Positions 39,508 through 46,794 of a DNA stretch of 54,149 nt are shown piece after piece (position 1 is the stretch's first letter; each line of letters begins with the position of its first letter). Origin of the DNA: Streptomyces sp. DH37 (lineage in GTDB: Bacteria > Actinomycetota > Actinomycetes > Streptomycetales > Streptomycetaceae); the NCBI RefSeq assembly GCF_029813835.1, contig NZ_JARVKV010000045.1, positions 1 to 54,149 on the forward strand. The letters run 5' to 3'. Below the pieces are notes generated by a model. It was not told the origin of the DNA, ran no database searches, and worked only from the letters and a program-made list of their open reading frames with translations. Both the position numbers and the translations under genes were made by a program.

Positions 39508-41036
39508 CGGGTGTCCGCCCCCTCCGCGTTCCGCACGCCGCCGGACGCCGCCGTGGACACCGCCGTGGACGCCGTGGATACCGCCGACACCGCCGTGGGC
39601 GCCAGCGCCCACCATGCGGCCAGGCCGAACGACACGGCGGTCAGCACGGTCGAGGGCCCCCCGATGTCGGCGTAGAGGAAGTCGACGCAGCCCATGACGA
39701 GCAGGCCCACCGCCGCCAGCCCGCAGTCGGTGCCGCGCCCCGCCGCCCGCGCCCGCAGCAGCCGCCGCACCCCCAGCACCAGCAGCGCCGCCCAGCCGCC
39801 GACGAGGGCGACGGCGCCGGCCAGGCCCTGCTCGGCCAGGAGGAGCAGGTACATGTTGTGCGGGGACAGCAGCGGCTGGCGGTGGAAGTCCCGCCCCGCC
39901 CCGGCGGTGTCGCTCGCCGAGGAGAGCGCGAGGGAGGCGTGGGCGTCGCGGTGCCCGGCGAAGCCCCTGGGCCCCACCCCGGTCGCCGGGTTCTCGCGCC
40001 AGATCCCGGCGGCGGCGGCCCACATGGCGTAGCGGTCGGTCACGGACTGGTCGGGGTCGTCGGCGACCTCGGTGATGCTGCCGGCGCGCTCGGCGACGAG
40101 GTCCCCGCCCACCCCGAACCCGCCGACCAGGACCACCGCGGCGGCCAGCAGGACCGCCAGGCCGCGCAGGGCGGTCCGCAGGCCCGCCAGGACCAGCAGC
40201 ACGGCGCAGGCGGCGGCGGTGGAGATCCACGCCCCGCGGCTGAAGGACAGGGCCAGCGGCACCAGGAGCACGGCGGCGGTGCACAGCGCCGCCGGCCGCA
40301 GCCACCGGGGGGCGCGGGCGGGCGGAGCGAGCGCCGCCGCCAGGGCGACGACGACGCCGCAGGCCACGGCGGAGGACATCCCCATGACGTCCAGCGGGCC
40401 GAAGGTGCCCACGGCGCGGACGTCCTCGCCCCGGTAGGAGGCGCCGGTGCCGGTGAGGTACTGGTGGACGCCGATCGCGCCCTGTACCACCGCGACCGCC
40501 GCCAGCGAGGCGGAGACCAGCCGGGCGTGCCGGCGCGAGCGCAGCACGAGCACCAGGGCGGCCGGCACCAGGACGAAGACCTGGATCAGGCGGACGAAAC
40601 CGGTGAGGCCGGCCGCGGGATCCTGGGCGGCGGCCGCCGCCGCCGCGAGCGCGGCGACCGGGGCCGCCAGGACGGCGACGGCCACCCGGTCCAGCGGGCG
40701 CGTACGGGCCCGTACCGCCAGGACGGCGCCGCACACGACCAGGATCCCCGACGCGGCGTCGGCGAGGGTGGCGCCCGCGCCGCTCCCGCCGGGAGGGTGG
40801 TGGGCGGGCACGCACACCAGCAGGACGGTGGCGAGCGCGGGCAGCACCGGCCAGTGGGCGGCCGCCCGTTCCCGGACGCGGGCCGCGGGAGGACGGATGA
40901 CCGCACCCGCCGTGGGCGCACCGGGCCGCGTGGACGCCGCGTATGGCGCGCATGCCGTAGGTGCCGTGGACGCCGTGGACGCCGTGGTGGCAGCGGACGC
41001 CGTGGATGCCGTGGTGGCCGTGGTGGCCGTGGTCAC
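39504..41036 (-). CDS. O-antigen ligase/Wzy-like polymerase with repeat-built ends
   Basis: 510-residue membrane protein with about 11 hydrophobic segments and the Wzy_C/WaaL-type region: SRGAWISTAAACAVLL, then a periplasmic loop with RYAMWAAAAGIWRENPATGVGPRGF and LLSPHNMYLLLLAEQGLAGA (the conserved H-N-x-x-L motif). It polymerises or ligates the polysaccharide on the outer face. The first 35 residues are Thr/Ala/Ser-only repeats and the C-terminus has AVSTAST repeats; both are encoded by the same kind of 9-bp GCCGTGGAC-like DNA repeat. The GTG start at 41036 is supported by GGAGG at the right distance, so the repeat head is translated. Confidence 0.83.
   Translation of the reverse strand: MTTATTATTASTASAATTASTASTAPTACAPYAASTRPGAPTAGAVIRPPAARVRERAAAHWPVLPALATVLLVCVPAHHPPGGSGAGATLADAASGILVVCGAVLAVRARTRPLDRVAVAVLAAPVAALAAAAAAAQDPAAGLTGFVRLIQVFVLVPAALVLVLRSRRHARLVSASLAAVAVVQGAIGVHQYLTGTGASYRGEDVRAVGTFGPLDVMGMSSAVACGVVVALAAALAPPARAPRWLRPAALCTAAVLLVPLALSFSRGAWISTAAACAVLLVLAGLRTALRGLAVLLAAAVVLVGGFGVGGDLVAERAGSITEVADDPDQSVTDRYAMWAAAAGIWRENPATGVGPRGFAGHRDAHASLALSSASDTAGAGRDFHRQPLLSPHNMYLLLLAEQGLAGAVALVGGWAALLVLGVRRLLRARAAGRGTDCGLAAVGLLVMGCVDFLYADIGGPSTVLTAVSFGLAAWWALAPTAVSAVSTASTAVSTAASGGVRNAEGADTR
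39541..39603. repeat. 9-bp GCCGTGGAC-type repeats at the 3' end of the ligase gene
   Basis: Variants of GCCGTGGAC, GCCGTGGAT and GCCGTGGGC, with ACCGCCGACACC spacers, run across this stretch and encode the AVSAVSTAST tail. The same unit reappears at the other end of the gene. Confidence 0.75.
40954..41036. repeat. 9-bp GCCGTGGAC/GCCGTGGTG repeats at the 5' end of the ligase gene
   Basis: At least eight near-identical 9-mers encode the TTATTATTASTA-type head of the ligase. The array begins at the start codon itself and shares its unit with the 3'-end array. Confidence 0.8.
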
Positions 41037-41037
41037 C

Positions 41038-42570
41038 TCAGCTGCCTCCGAGCCGGAAGACGGAGCCCGCGGTGTGCAGCAGGATGCGGACGTCCTGCCA
41101 CAGCGACCAGGTGTCGATGTAGTGGTTGTCGAACCGCGCCCGGTCCTCGATGGAGGTGTCCCCGCGCAGCCCGTGCACCTGGGCCAGCCCGGTGATTCCG
41201 GCGGGCATCCGGTGGCGGGCCGCGTAACCGGGGTGGAGCTGGCTGAACCGCTGGACGAAGTAGGGGCGTTCGGGTCTCGGGCCGACCAGGCTCATGTCGC
41301 CGCGCAGGACGTTCCACAGCTGGGGCAGCTCGTCGAGCGACGTGCGGCGCAGCACATGGCCGACCCTGCTCATCCGGCGGTCCTCGGCGACGTTCCAGCG
41401 CGTCGCCGACTCGTGCTCGTCGCGGGGGCGCAGGGTGCGGAACTTCAGCACGGTGAACGGGCGCCCGCCCAGCCCGATCCGCTCCTGACGGAAGATCACC
41501 CCGGGCCCGTCGGCGATCCGGACGGCGAGCGCGCAGGCCAGCAGCACCGGTGCGACGGCCACCAGCGCCGCGGCGGCGACCGTGACGTCCAGGGCCCGCT
41601 TGCAGCGGAGTCCGGCCGGGCCGCGCCGGGGCCGCGGGTCCAGGCGGCGGCAGGCGAAGCCCCACAGGTGGTCGTCGCCGCGGACGTGGGGGGCGGTGGC
41701 CGGGTGCGCGGCCGGGGAGGTCGCGCCGACCACCCACACGGTGCAGTCCAGGTCGTCGAAGAGCGGTACGAGCGCCGCCGTCTCCGGGTCCGACCAGGGG
41801 TCGCGGGTGAACACCGCGTCGCGCACGGCGTTCTGGATGACGGCGCGGGCGATGTCCTCGCGCCCGGTGAGCACCGGCACCGAGACGCCCTCGGCCAGGG
41901 CCGCGTCGGCCGGTTCGCCGCCGGGTTCGGCCACGCCGACCGGGCGCATCCCGTACTCGGGGTGCTCGTACAGGGCGGTGGTGATCCGCCGCCCCGCCGG
42001 TCCGGCGCCCACCACGAGGGCGGAGCGCGGCCTGCGGCGCCCGGCGCGGCGCCGGGCGAGGTGGACGGCGCCCCGCGCCGCGCAGGCCAGCGCCGTGTGG
42101 CCGGCCACCGCGACCGCCAGGGCGGCCCAGCCCTGGGCCTGCCCGTCCCGGGCGGCGGCCGGGAGCGCCGCGGCCGCGCACCAGGCGATGGCCGTGCGGC
42201 CGAGCAGGGCGGGCAGCTCGCCGAGCGCGGAGGGCGCCAGGGCGACGCGGTACAGGCCGCCGCGGGCGTTGAGCGGCACCAGGACGGCCAGCAGGACGGC
42301 GCAGAGCACCGCGGTGGTGAACGCGTCCCGGCCCCCGCCGCCGTCCGGTCCGGCCACCGCGACCGCCGTCGCGATCGCGGCGAGGCAGTCGGCGGCCATG
42401 AGCAGGCCGGCTGCGCGGCGCCGGTACGGGTTCCCCCGCAGGGGCGGCGGCAGCGACCGGTGCGCCGGTCCGCGCGGTGGGCCGGGGTGGGTCGCCGTGG
42501 TGCGGGTCATGGGCTCCGGCAGGGGCAGGACCCGGCTCGGGTTGGATGTCCCGGTGTTCTCCGTGGTCAT
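41038..42570 (-). CDS. Polyprenyl-phosphate sugar phosphotransferase (WcaJ/CpsE type)
   Basis: 510 residues. N-terminal hydrophobic helices (from about 55), a CoA-binding-like Rossmann middle (SALVVGAGPAGRRITTALYE), and the C-terminal bacterial sugar transferase domain: KRALDVTVAAAALVAVAPVL, then VIFRQERIGLGGRPFTVLKF, SLDELPQLWNVLRGDMSLVG and PERPYFVQRFS. This enzyme starts the repeat unit by moving a sugar-1-phosphate onto undecaprenyl phosphate. ATG 42570 overlaps the upstream glycosyltransferase stop by 4 bp. It is the committed step of the locus. Confidence 0.93.
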   Translation of the reverse strand: MTTENTGTSNPSRVLPLPEPMTRTTATHPGPPRGPAHRSLPPPLRGNPYRRRAAGLLMAADCLAAIATAVAVAGPDGGGGRDAFTTAVLCAVLLAVLVPLNARGGLYRVALAPSALGELPALLGRTAIAWCAAAALPAAARDGQAQGWAALAVAVAGHTALACAARGAVHLARRRAGRRRPRSALVVGAGPAGRRITTALYEHPEYGMRPVGVAEPGGEPADAALAEGVSVPVLTGREDIARAVIQNAVRDAVFTRDPWSDPETAALVPLFDDLDCTVWVVGATSPAAHPATAPHVRGDDHLWGFACRRLDPRPRRGPAGLRCKRALDVTVAAAALVAVAPVLLACALAVRIADGPGVIFRQERIGLGGRPFTVLKFRTLRPRDEHESATRWNVAEDRRMSRVGHVLRRTSLDELPQLWNVLRGDMSLVGPRPERPYFVQRFSQLHPGYAARHRMPAGITGLAQVHGLRGDTSIEDRARFDNHYIDTWSLWQDVRILLHTAGSVFRLGGS

Positions 42571-43829
42571 CGCCTGGTGCGCTCCCTGGTATCGGGGTGG
42601 GGAAGAACGGATGGATGGACGGGCAGGTGGAAGGGGTCCGCCGGGGCGCGGGCCGGGGCGCGGGGGGAGGAACCGGCGGCGGACCGCTCGGCCAGCACCT
42701 CGTCGTACAGCCGCGCGACCCGCTCGGCCGTGTGCCGGACGTCGTGGGCGGCCCGGACGTGCTCGGCGGCCCGCCGCCCCAGGTCGCGCCGGAGCGGCGG
42801 GTCGGCCAGCAGGGCGGACAGCGCGCGGGCCAGCGCGCGGGGGTCCTCCGGCGGGACCAGGAAGTCGGCGGCACGGCCCGGCGGGAGGCTCTCGGCCGTG
42901 CCGGTCACCGCGGTGGCCACCACCGGGCGGCCGCAGGCCATCGCCTCCAGCGGGACCAGGGCCATCCCCTCCCAGCGGGAGGGCAGCACCACCACGTCGG
43001 CCGCCGCGTACCAGGCCGTCGGGTCCTCGGCGGCCCCGGCGAACACCACTCCCGCGGGCGCCGCCCCGGTCAGTTCCCGCCGCCACGGGCCGTCGCCGAC
43101 CAGGACCAGCCGGGCGCCGGGCACACGGGCGGCGACCTCGGGCCAGGCCCGCAGCAGCACGTCCTGCCCCTTCTGCCGGCACAGCCGGCCGACGCAGACG
43201 GCCAGAGGGGCGTGCGGAGGCACCCCGTCGAGCGCGGGCAGCGTGGTGCGCGCGCGGGCGCGGGCTGAGTCGTCCGCCGGGCGGAAGCGGTCGGTGTCCA
43301 CGCCGTTGCGGACCACCGCCCAGCGGGCGCGCACCCCGGCCTCCCGGCCGTGCCGCAGTTCGTCCTCGGCGACGCACAGCACGCGGTCCGCCCACCGGGC
43401 CGCCAGCCGCTCCCAGTACAGGGCCAGCCGGGCGGCCGTCCCGCCGACGGCGTCGAAGGACCAGGCGTGCGGCTGGTGGACGGTGGGAACGCGGCCCCGC
43501 ACGGCGAGGCGTACGGCCAGTCCCGCCTTGGCGCTGTGCGTGTGCACCAGGTCGGGCCCGATCCGCCGCACCAGCCGGGCGGCCCGTACGGTCTCGCCGT
43601 ACAGGTCCGGGCCCGGCTCGCGCCGCGCGGGCCAGTCGGTCACCTCCGCGCCGGCCGCGGCGGCGTCCCTGCCCAGCGCCCCGCCGGGCGGGCAGGCCAC
43701 CACGGCGCGCGTCCCCGCCGCGGTCTGGGCGCGCACCAGGTCGGTGACGACCCTGGCCACACCGCCGTCGACGGGCTGGGACAGGTGCAGCACCGTCACA
43801 GGACCCGCTTCCCCATCGCTCCGAAGCAT
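42567..43829 (-). CDS. GT4-family glycosyltransferase, first gene of the exopolysaccharide operon
   Basis: 420 residues, GT-B fold: VTVLHLSQPVDGGVARVVTD, PDLVHTHSAKAGLAVRLAVR, HQPHAWSF, the C-terminal VGRLCRQKGQDVLLRAWPEV, LVLVGDGPWRREL and SRWEGMALVPLEAMACGRPVV (EX7E). I place the start at ATG 43829 because GGGGAG lies just upstream; upstream ATGs at 43844 and 43859 lack a ribosome binding site. It heads a run of seven minus-strand genes with overlaps or small gaps. The C-terminal 40 residues are Pro/Arg/Ala-rich. Confidence 0.9.
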   Translation of the reverse strand: MLRSDGEAGPVTVLHLSQPVDGGVARVVTDLVRAQTAAGTRAVVACPPGGALGRDAAAAGAEVTDWPARREPGPDLYGETVRAARLVRRIGPDLVHTHSAKAGLAVRLAVRGRVPTVHQPHAWSFDAVGGTAARLALYWERLAARWADRVLCVAEDELRHGREAGVRARWAVVRNGVDTDRFRPADDSARARARTTLPALDGVPPHAPLAVCVGRLCRQKGQDVLLRAWPEVAARVPGARLVLVGDGPWRRELTGAAPAGVVFAGAAEDPTAWYAAADVVVLPSRWEGMALVPLEAMACGRPVVATAVTGTAESLPPGRAADFLVPPEDPRALARALSALLADPPLRRDLGRRAAEHVRAAHDVRHTAERVARLYDEVLAERSAAGSSPRAPARAPADPFHLPVHPSVLPHPDTRERTRR

Positions 43830-43870
43830 GCGTGAACTCCCCATCCGACGACCTGACATGACTTCGCGCC

Positions 43871-43897
43871 GGCGGCGCCGGACGCGCCCGCGCCGCC
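43871..43897. terminator. 8-bp hairpin after the secreted unknown-function gene
   Basis: GGCGGCGC (43871-43878) pairs with GCGCCGCC (43890-43897), directly after the stop codon of the gene at 43899-45002 and before the exopolysaccharide operon. This suggests the two are separate transcripts. Confidence 0.45.
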
Positions 43898-43898
43898 C

Positions 43899-45002
43899 TC
43901 AGGGGCGCGCGTCGACCTGCAGGAAGACCGCGCCCAGCTGGTAGCCCTCGTCATCGGTGGTGAAGCGGAGCGTCAGCGAGTCGCCGCCGCCCGCCAGCGC
44001 GGGCGTGATGCCGTGGACGTCGGAGTCGTAGCCCAGCGTGTTGGCGTACGCGGGCAGGCGGTGGGGGGCCGGGCGGCCGTGGTCGGTGATCGTGGAGTTC
44101 ATGGGGTCGTCGGCGGGGTTGGCCGCGTCGCGCACCCGGTACGCCGGGGAGGCGCCGGTCCCCGCGGTCAGCGTCTCCCCGCCCCGGCCGCGGTCGCCGT
44201 CGTAGGCCACCACGCCGGCGGCGCCGGAGGCCCCGCGGGGCATCGGCAGGTCCTCGGCGGTGATGTCCAGGGCCCCCCTGGAGGGGGTCATGGGCTCGTA
44301 GCCGTCCATGAGCACCAGGTGGCGCAGCGGCTCCCCGGGGTGGACGTAGGCGGCCACCAGCGTCCAGCCGCCCCAGGCGCCGGCGGGCGTGCGTCCCTTG
44401 GCGACGTTGAGCTGGCCGACGGTGTACGAGCCGCCGCCCGACCGCGCGACGAGGCCGGTGACGTCGGCCGAGGCGGTGTACCCGTCCATGACGCCGGTGC
44501 GGCGGTGGCCGATGACGGCGTCGGCGAGGACCTCCTTGTACCGGCCGCCCGGCTCGGCGATCAGCACCCGGCCGTTGTCCTCCGGCGGCTTCTGCTCGCC
44601 GACCCGGAGGTTGCCGCCCCAGTACAGCCGGGCGTAGGTGACGCGCGCTCCGGCGGGCAGGCGCAGTTCCGCGCTGCTGGAGTTGTAGGTGTTGGGGTCG
44701 TCGTCGACGTCGACGTACGTCATCTCGTAGTCGCCGTTGTTCCCGGCGGCCGACCCGTCCCGGGCCTCCGCGCAGGACGGCACGCCGGTGCCGGCGGGCG
44801 TCAGGCAGGTGGCGGCGGAGTTGGCGGCGCGCACGATGCCGCCGTGCTGCGTGGCGCGGTAGCGCTCGCCGAACGGGATGCGCGGCGCCTCACCGGGCGA
44901 GGGCGCGGGGGCGGCCGCCGTCGGCGGCAGTGCCATCGCCAGGACCGCGGATGCCAGTGCGCACAGCACTCCTCGGCCGGTGAGCCCCAGGGAAACACGC
45001 AT
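43899..45002 (-). CDS. Secreted protein of an uncharacterised actinobacterial family
   Basis: 367 residues. Signal peptide 1-31 (VSLGLTGRGVLCALASAVLAMA to TAAAPA). The mature protein has no domain I can name with confidence; it reminds me of DUF3344-annotated Streptomyces proteins. It shows a regular all-beta pattern with motifs such as DYEMTYVDVDDDPNTYNSSS, AELRLPAGARVTYARLYWGG, WTLVAAYVHP and TLGYDSDVHGI, and one likely disulphide (CLTPAGTGVPSC). The order is that of a jelly-roll or beta-sandwich cell-surface or matrix protein. ATG 45002 has GGAGAAG upstream. Its position beside the exopolysaccharide operon and the chaplin-like gene hints at an extracellular structural role. Confidence 0.7.
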   Translation of the reverse strand: MRVSLGLTGRGVLCALASAVLAMALPPTAAAPAPSPGEAPRIPFGERYRATQHGGIVRAANSAATCLTPAGTGVPSCAEARDGSAAGNNGDYEMTYVDVDDDPNTYNSSSAELRLPAGARVTYARLYWGGNLRVGEQKPPEDNGRVLIAEPGGRYKEVLADAVIGHRRTGVMDGYTASADVTGLVARSGGGSYTVGQLNVAKGRTPAGAWGGWTLVAAYVHPGEPLRHLVLMDGYEPMTPSRGALDITAEDLPMPRGASGAAGVVAYDGDRGRGGETLTAGTGASPAYRVRDAANPADDPMNSTITDHGRPAPHRLPAYANTLGYDSDVHGITPALAGGGDSLTLRFTTDDEGYQLGAVFLQVDARP

Positions 45003-45286
45003 GATCTTCTCCGATCGATGCCATCCAAATCGGAGCAAACCATGACAGACGCATAGCCGTCCCCCGGGGGAGACGCGCGGGGGGTTGCGCCGAGAGTGTG
45101 ATCGTCCGAAAGGGGCGCGGGGACGGCCCGGCCCGTGTAGGCCAGTCCGGTTCAGAGGGGGAACCGGACCGGTGATCCCCGTGAGCCCACCGGGTGATCC
45201 TGCGCATCATTCCTGTTGGGCCGCCTCCCGACAGGACATTCACAGCCCTGAACCTCCACAGTCCGCATGTCCGAAAGGAGACGGCG
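45003..45286. promoter_or_regulatory. Divergent region upstream of the chaplin-like gene
   Basis: 284 bp between two divergent secreted-protein genes. It contains an inverted repeat GTCCGGTTC (45145-45153) / GAACCGGAC (45161-45169) with a 7-nt loop. It is less GC-rich towards 45190-45270 (AACCTCCACAG, CATTCACAG), where the chaplin-like promoter should be. Definite -35/-10 boxes could not be assigned. Confidence 0.4.
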
Positions 45287-45925
45287 ATGATCCGTATCGC
45301 CAAGACCGCCGCGATCGCCGCGGCCACCTGCGCCCTGGTTCTCGGCGGCGCGGGAGCCTCGTCGGCCTGTGAGGGCCATGACGGCGGTCACCGGGGCGGC
45401 CACCACCAGGGCCACGAGAACGACGGCAAGGACGGCAAGAACGGCAAGAAGGGCCACCACAAGGGCGGCTCCGAGAAGGAGCACGGGAAGAACGGCCAGA
45501 ACGGCAAGGGGGGTCACGAGACGGACCGCAGGGGCGGCAACGACCGGAACGGCCACGACCAGAACGGCCACGGCAAGGACGCCAACGGCCTGGGCGGCCA
45601 CGGTCAGGGTCGTCACGGCCAGAACGGTCACGGCAAGGACGGCCACGGCAAGGACGGCCACGACCGGAACGGTCACGGCCAGAACGGTCACGGCAAGGAC
45701 GGCCACGACCGGAACGGTCACGGTCAGAACGGCCACGGCCAGAACGGTCACGACAAGGACGGTTACGGCGCCCGGGCCGAGGCGGTGGCCTTCGGCTCCC
45801 CCGGCGTCCTCAGCGGCAACGTGCTCCAGGCACCGATCAACGCCCAGTTCAACGTCTGCGGCAACTCGGTGAACCTCCTCGGCGCCCTGAACCCGGCCGT
45901 CGGGAACATCTGCATCAACAAGTGA
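45287..45925 (+). CDS. Chaplin-domain secreted protein with a Gly/His-rich pentapeptide array
   Basis: 212 residues in three parts. Residues 1-27 are a signal peptide (IAKTAAIAAATCALVLGGAG). Residues 29-160 are almost wholly Gly, His, Asn, Lys, Asp, Gln and Arg; the second half (about 89-160) is a pentapeptide array of the form GH-[GD]-[KQR]-[DN], about 14 units, such as GHGKD, GHDRN, GHGQN. Residues 165-212 are a chaplin domain: GSPGVLSGNVLQAPINAQFN, then CGNSVNLLGALNPAVGN and the second Cys in CINK. Chaplins assemble into amyloid-like rodlets on aerial hyphae; classical short ones carry only the domain, long ones carry two and a sortase signal. A single domain after a His-rich array is unusual. 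ATG 45287 has AAAGGAG upstream; a perfect hairpin follows the stop. Confidence 0.88.
   Translation: MIRIAKTAAIAAATCALVLGGAGASSACEGHDGGHRGGHHQGHENDGKDGKNGKKGHHKGGSEKEHGKNGQNGKGGHETDRRGGNDRNGHDQNGHGKDANGLGGHGQGRHGQNGHGKDGHGKDGHDRNGHGQNGHGKDGHDRNGHGQNGHGQNGHDKDGYGARAEAVAFGSPGVLSGNVLQAPINAQFNVCGNSVNLLGALNPAVGNICINK
45551..45766. repeat. 15-bp coding repeats of the chaplin-like gene
   Basis: About 14 copies of a 15-bp unit such as GGTCACGGCCAGAAC, GGCCACGGCAAGGAC or GGCCACGACCGGAAC, all in frame. Adjacent copies are nearly identical in DNA as well as protein, which points to recent expansion or gene conversion rather than ancient selection on protein alone. Confidence 0.9.
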
Positions 45926-45932
45926 CCCGGCT

Positions 45933-45958
45933 CCTCCGCCCCGCCGGCGGGGCGGAGG
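45933..45958. terminator. 26-nt perfect palindrome after the chaplin-like gene
   Basis: CCTCCGCCCCGCC (45933-45945) and GGCGGGGCGGAGG (45946-45958) are exact complements, 8 nt past the stop, followed by CCGTTTC. Confidence 0.75.
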
Positions 45959-46270
45959 CCGTTTCGGCTCCGGGGAGGGCGGGCACCCGCGCGCGGCGGG
46001 GTGATCGACGTGCCCGGACCCGGAGGCAGGGGCCACGGCAAGCAGCGCGCACGGCGCCGCGGGGAGACGGGGCGCAGCGGTGCGCCCGGCCGGCACGCCG
46101 GCGAGGAGGCCGACGAGTCGCCGCGGCGGGACCCGCACCGGCGCTCCCCCGGACCGCGCGCCGTACGCGCCCCCGAGGGCGGGCGACCCGCGGAGCGGCT
46201 GAGCGGTGCGGTCCGCCCGGCGAACCGCACCGTGCCCGGGCCCCTCGCGCCGGAGCGCCCCGCGGAGCGG
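45959..46270. other. Intergenic stretch with no gene seen
   Basis: About 310 bp between the chaplin terminator and the end of the minus-strand acidic gene. A plus-strand frame starting near 46001 encodes a Gly/Arg-rich sequence, but it has no ribosome binding site and runs on antisense through the acidic gene, so I do not call it. Confidence 0.5.
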
Positions 46271-46681
46271 TCAGGGACCACCCTCCTCCTTCTGCTCGCG
46301 GACCGCGTCCCGCTCCCCCGCCGCGTCACGGGGCAGGTTGCGGCCCGCCGGCGGGTCCACCTCCACCGGCGGGATCCAGGGGCCGCGCTCCACGGTCTCG
46401 CCCGGCTGCATCCCCGCGGTGGGCCCCGCGGCGATCTCCGGCTGCTCCATGTCGTCGGCGGCCACGGCGTGCACATCGCCCTTGCCCAGCGGGGACGCGC
46501 CCGGCTCCTCCTCGCCGCCGGGCTCCCAGTGGTCCTCGCCCGTGCCCACGTCCTCGCCGCTCCGGGGCAGGTCCTCGTCCGGGCCGTACATGGCGTTCCC
46601 CGGGTTCCGCGTCCGCTCGGCCTCCTCGGCGATCTCGCGGGCGCGCCGCTCCCTGGCCGTGCCGTTCTCCTCGTCGGACAT
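46271..46681 (-). CDS. Small acidic hydrophilic protein
   Basis: 136 residues starting MSDEENGTARERRAREIAEE, with a short charged helix and then a Glu/Asp/Pro/Gly-rich, probably disordered body (DLPRSGEDVGTGEDHWEPGG). No membrane segment or named domain. The ATG at 46681 has GAGGAGCGAGG upstream, so translation is likely. It is divergent from the DUF72 gene with a 113-bp gap. Proteins of this type are common in Streptomyces, and no role is known to me. Composition is similar to the small protein at 12306 and the DUF5709-like protein at 51958. Confidence 0.7.
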   Translation of the reverse strand: MSDEENGTARERRAREIAEEAERTRNPGNAMYGPDEDLPRSGEDVGTGEDHWEPGGEEEPGASPLGKGDVHAVAADDMEQPEIAAGPTAGMQPGETVERGPWIPPVEVDPPAGRNLPRDAAGERDAVREQKEEGGP

Positions 46682-46794
46682 GGCCTCGCTCCTCTCCCTG
46701 GGTGCCGGGGCCCCGGTTCCCTCCGAGCGCTCCGGGTACCCCGAGTACTTGCTGACGGCGGATCTCGCCGACGCGGCGCGGGTACCCGGCGACC

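Noticed and set aside
37816..40953. Long minus-strand frame joining flippase to an upstream extension
   Set aside because: The part above 39507 is an antisense-like low-complexity frame of the ligase gene; GTG 39507 with a good ribosome binding site is the real start.
39504..41036. Thr/Ala N-terminal repeat as a wrong start call
   Set aside because: GGAGG is placed correctly for the GTG at 41036 and no better in-frame start with a ribosome binding site was found downstream.
45551..45766. Repeat array considered as a CRISPR or minisatellite
   Set aside because: Units are 15 bp, contiguous without spacers, and in frame inside a gene with a signal peptide and chaplin domain, so it is a coding repeat.
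46001..46320. Plus-strand Gly/Arg-rich frame after the chaplin-like gene
   Set aside because: No ribosome binding site, and it continues antisense through the better-supported acidic gene.
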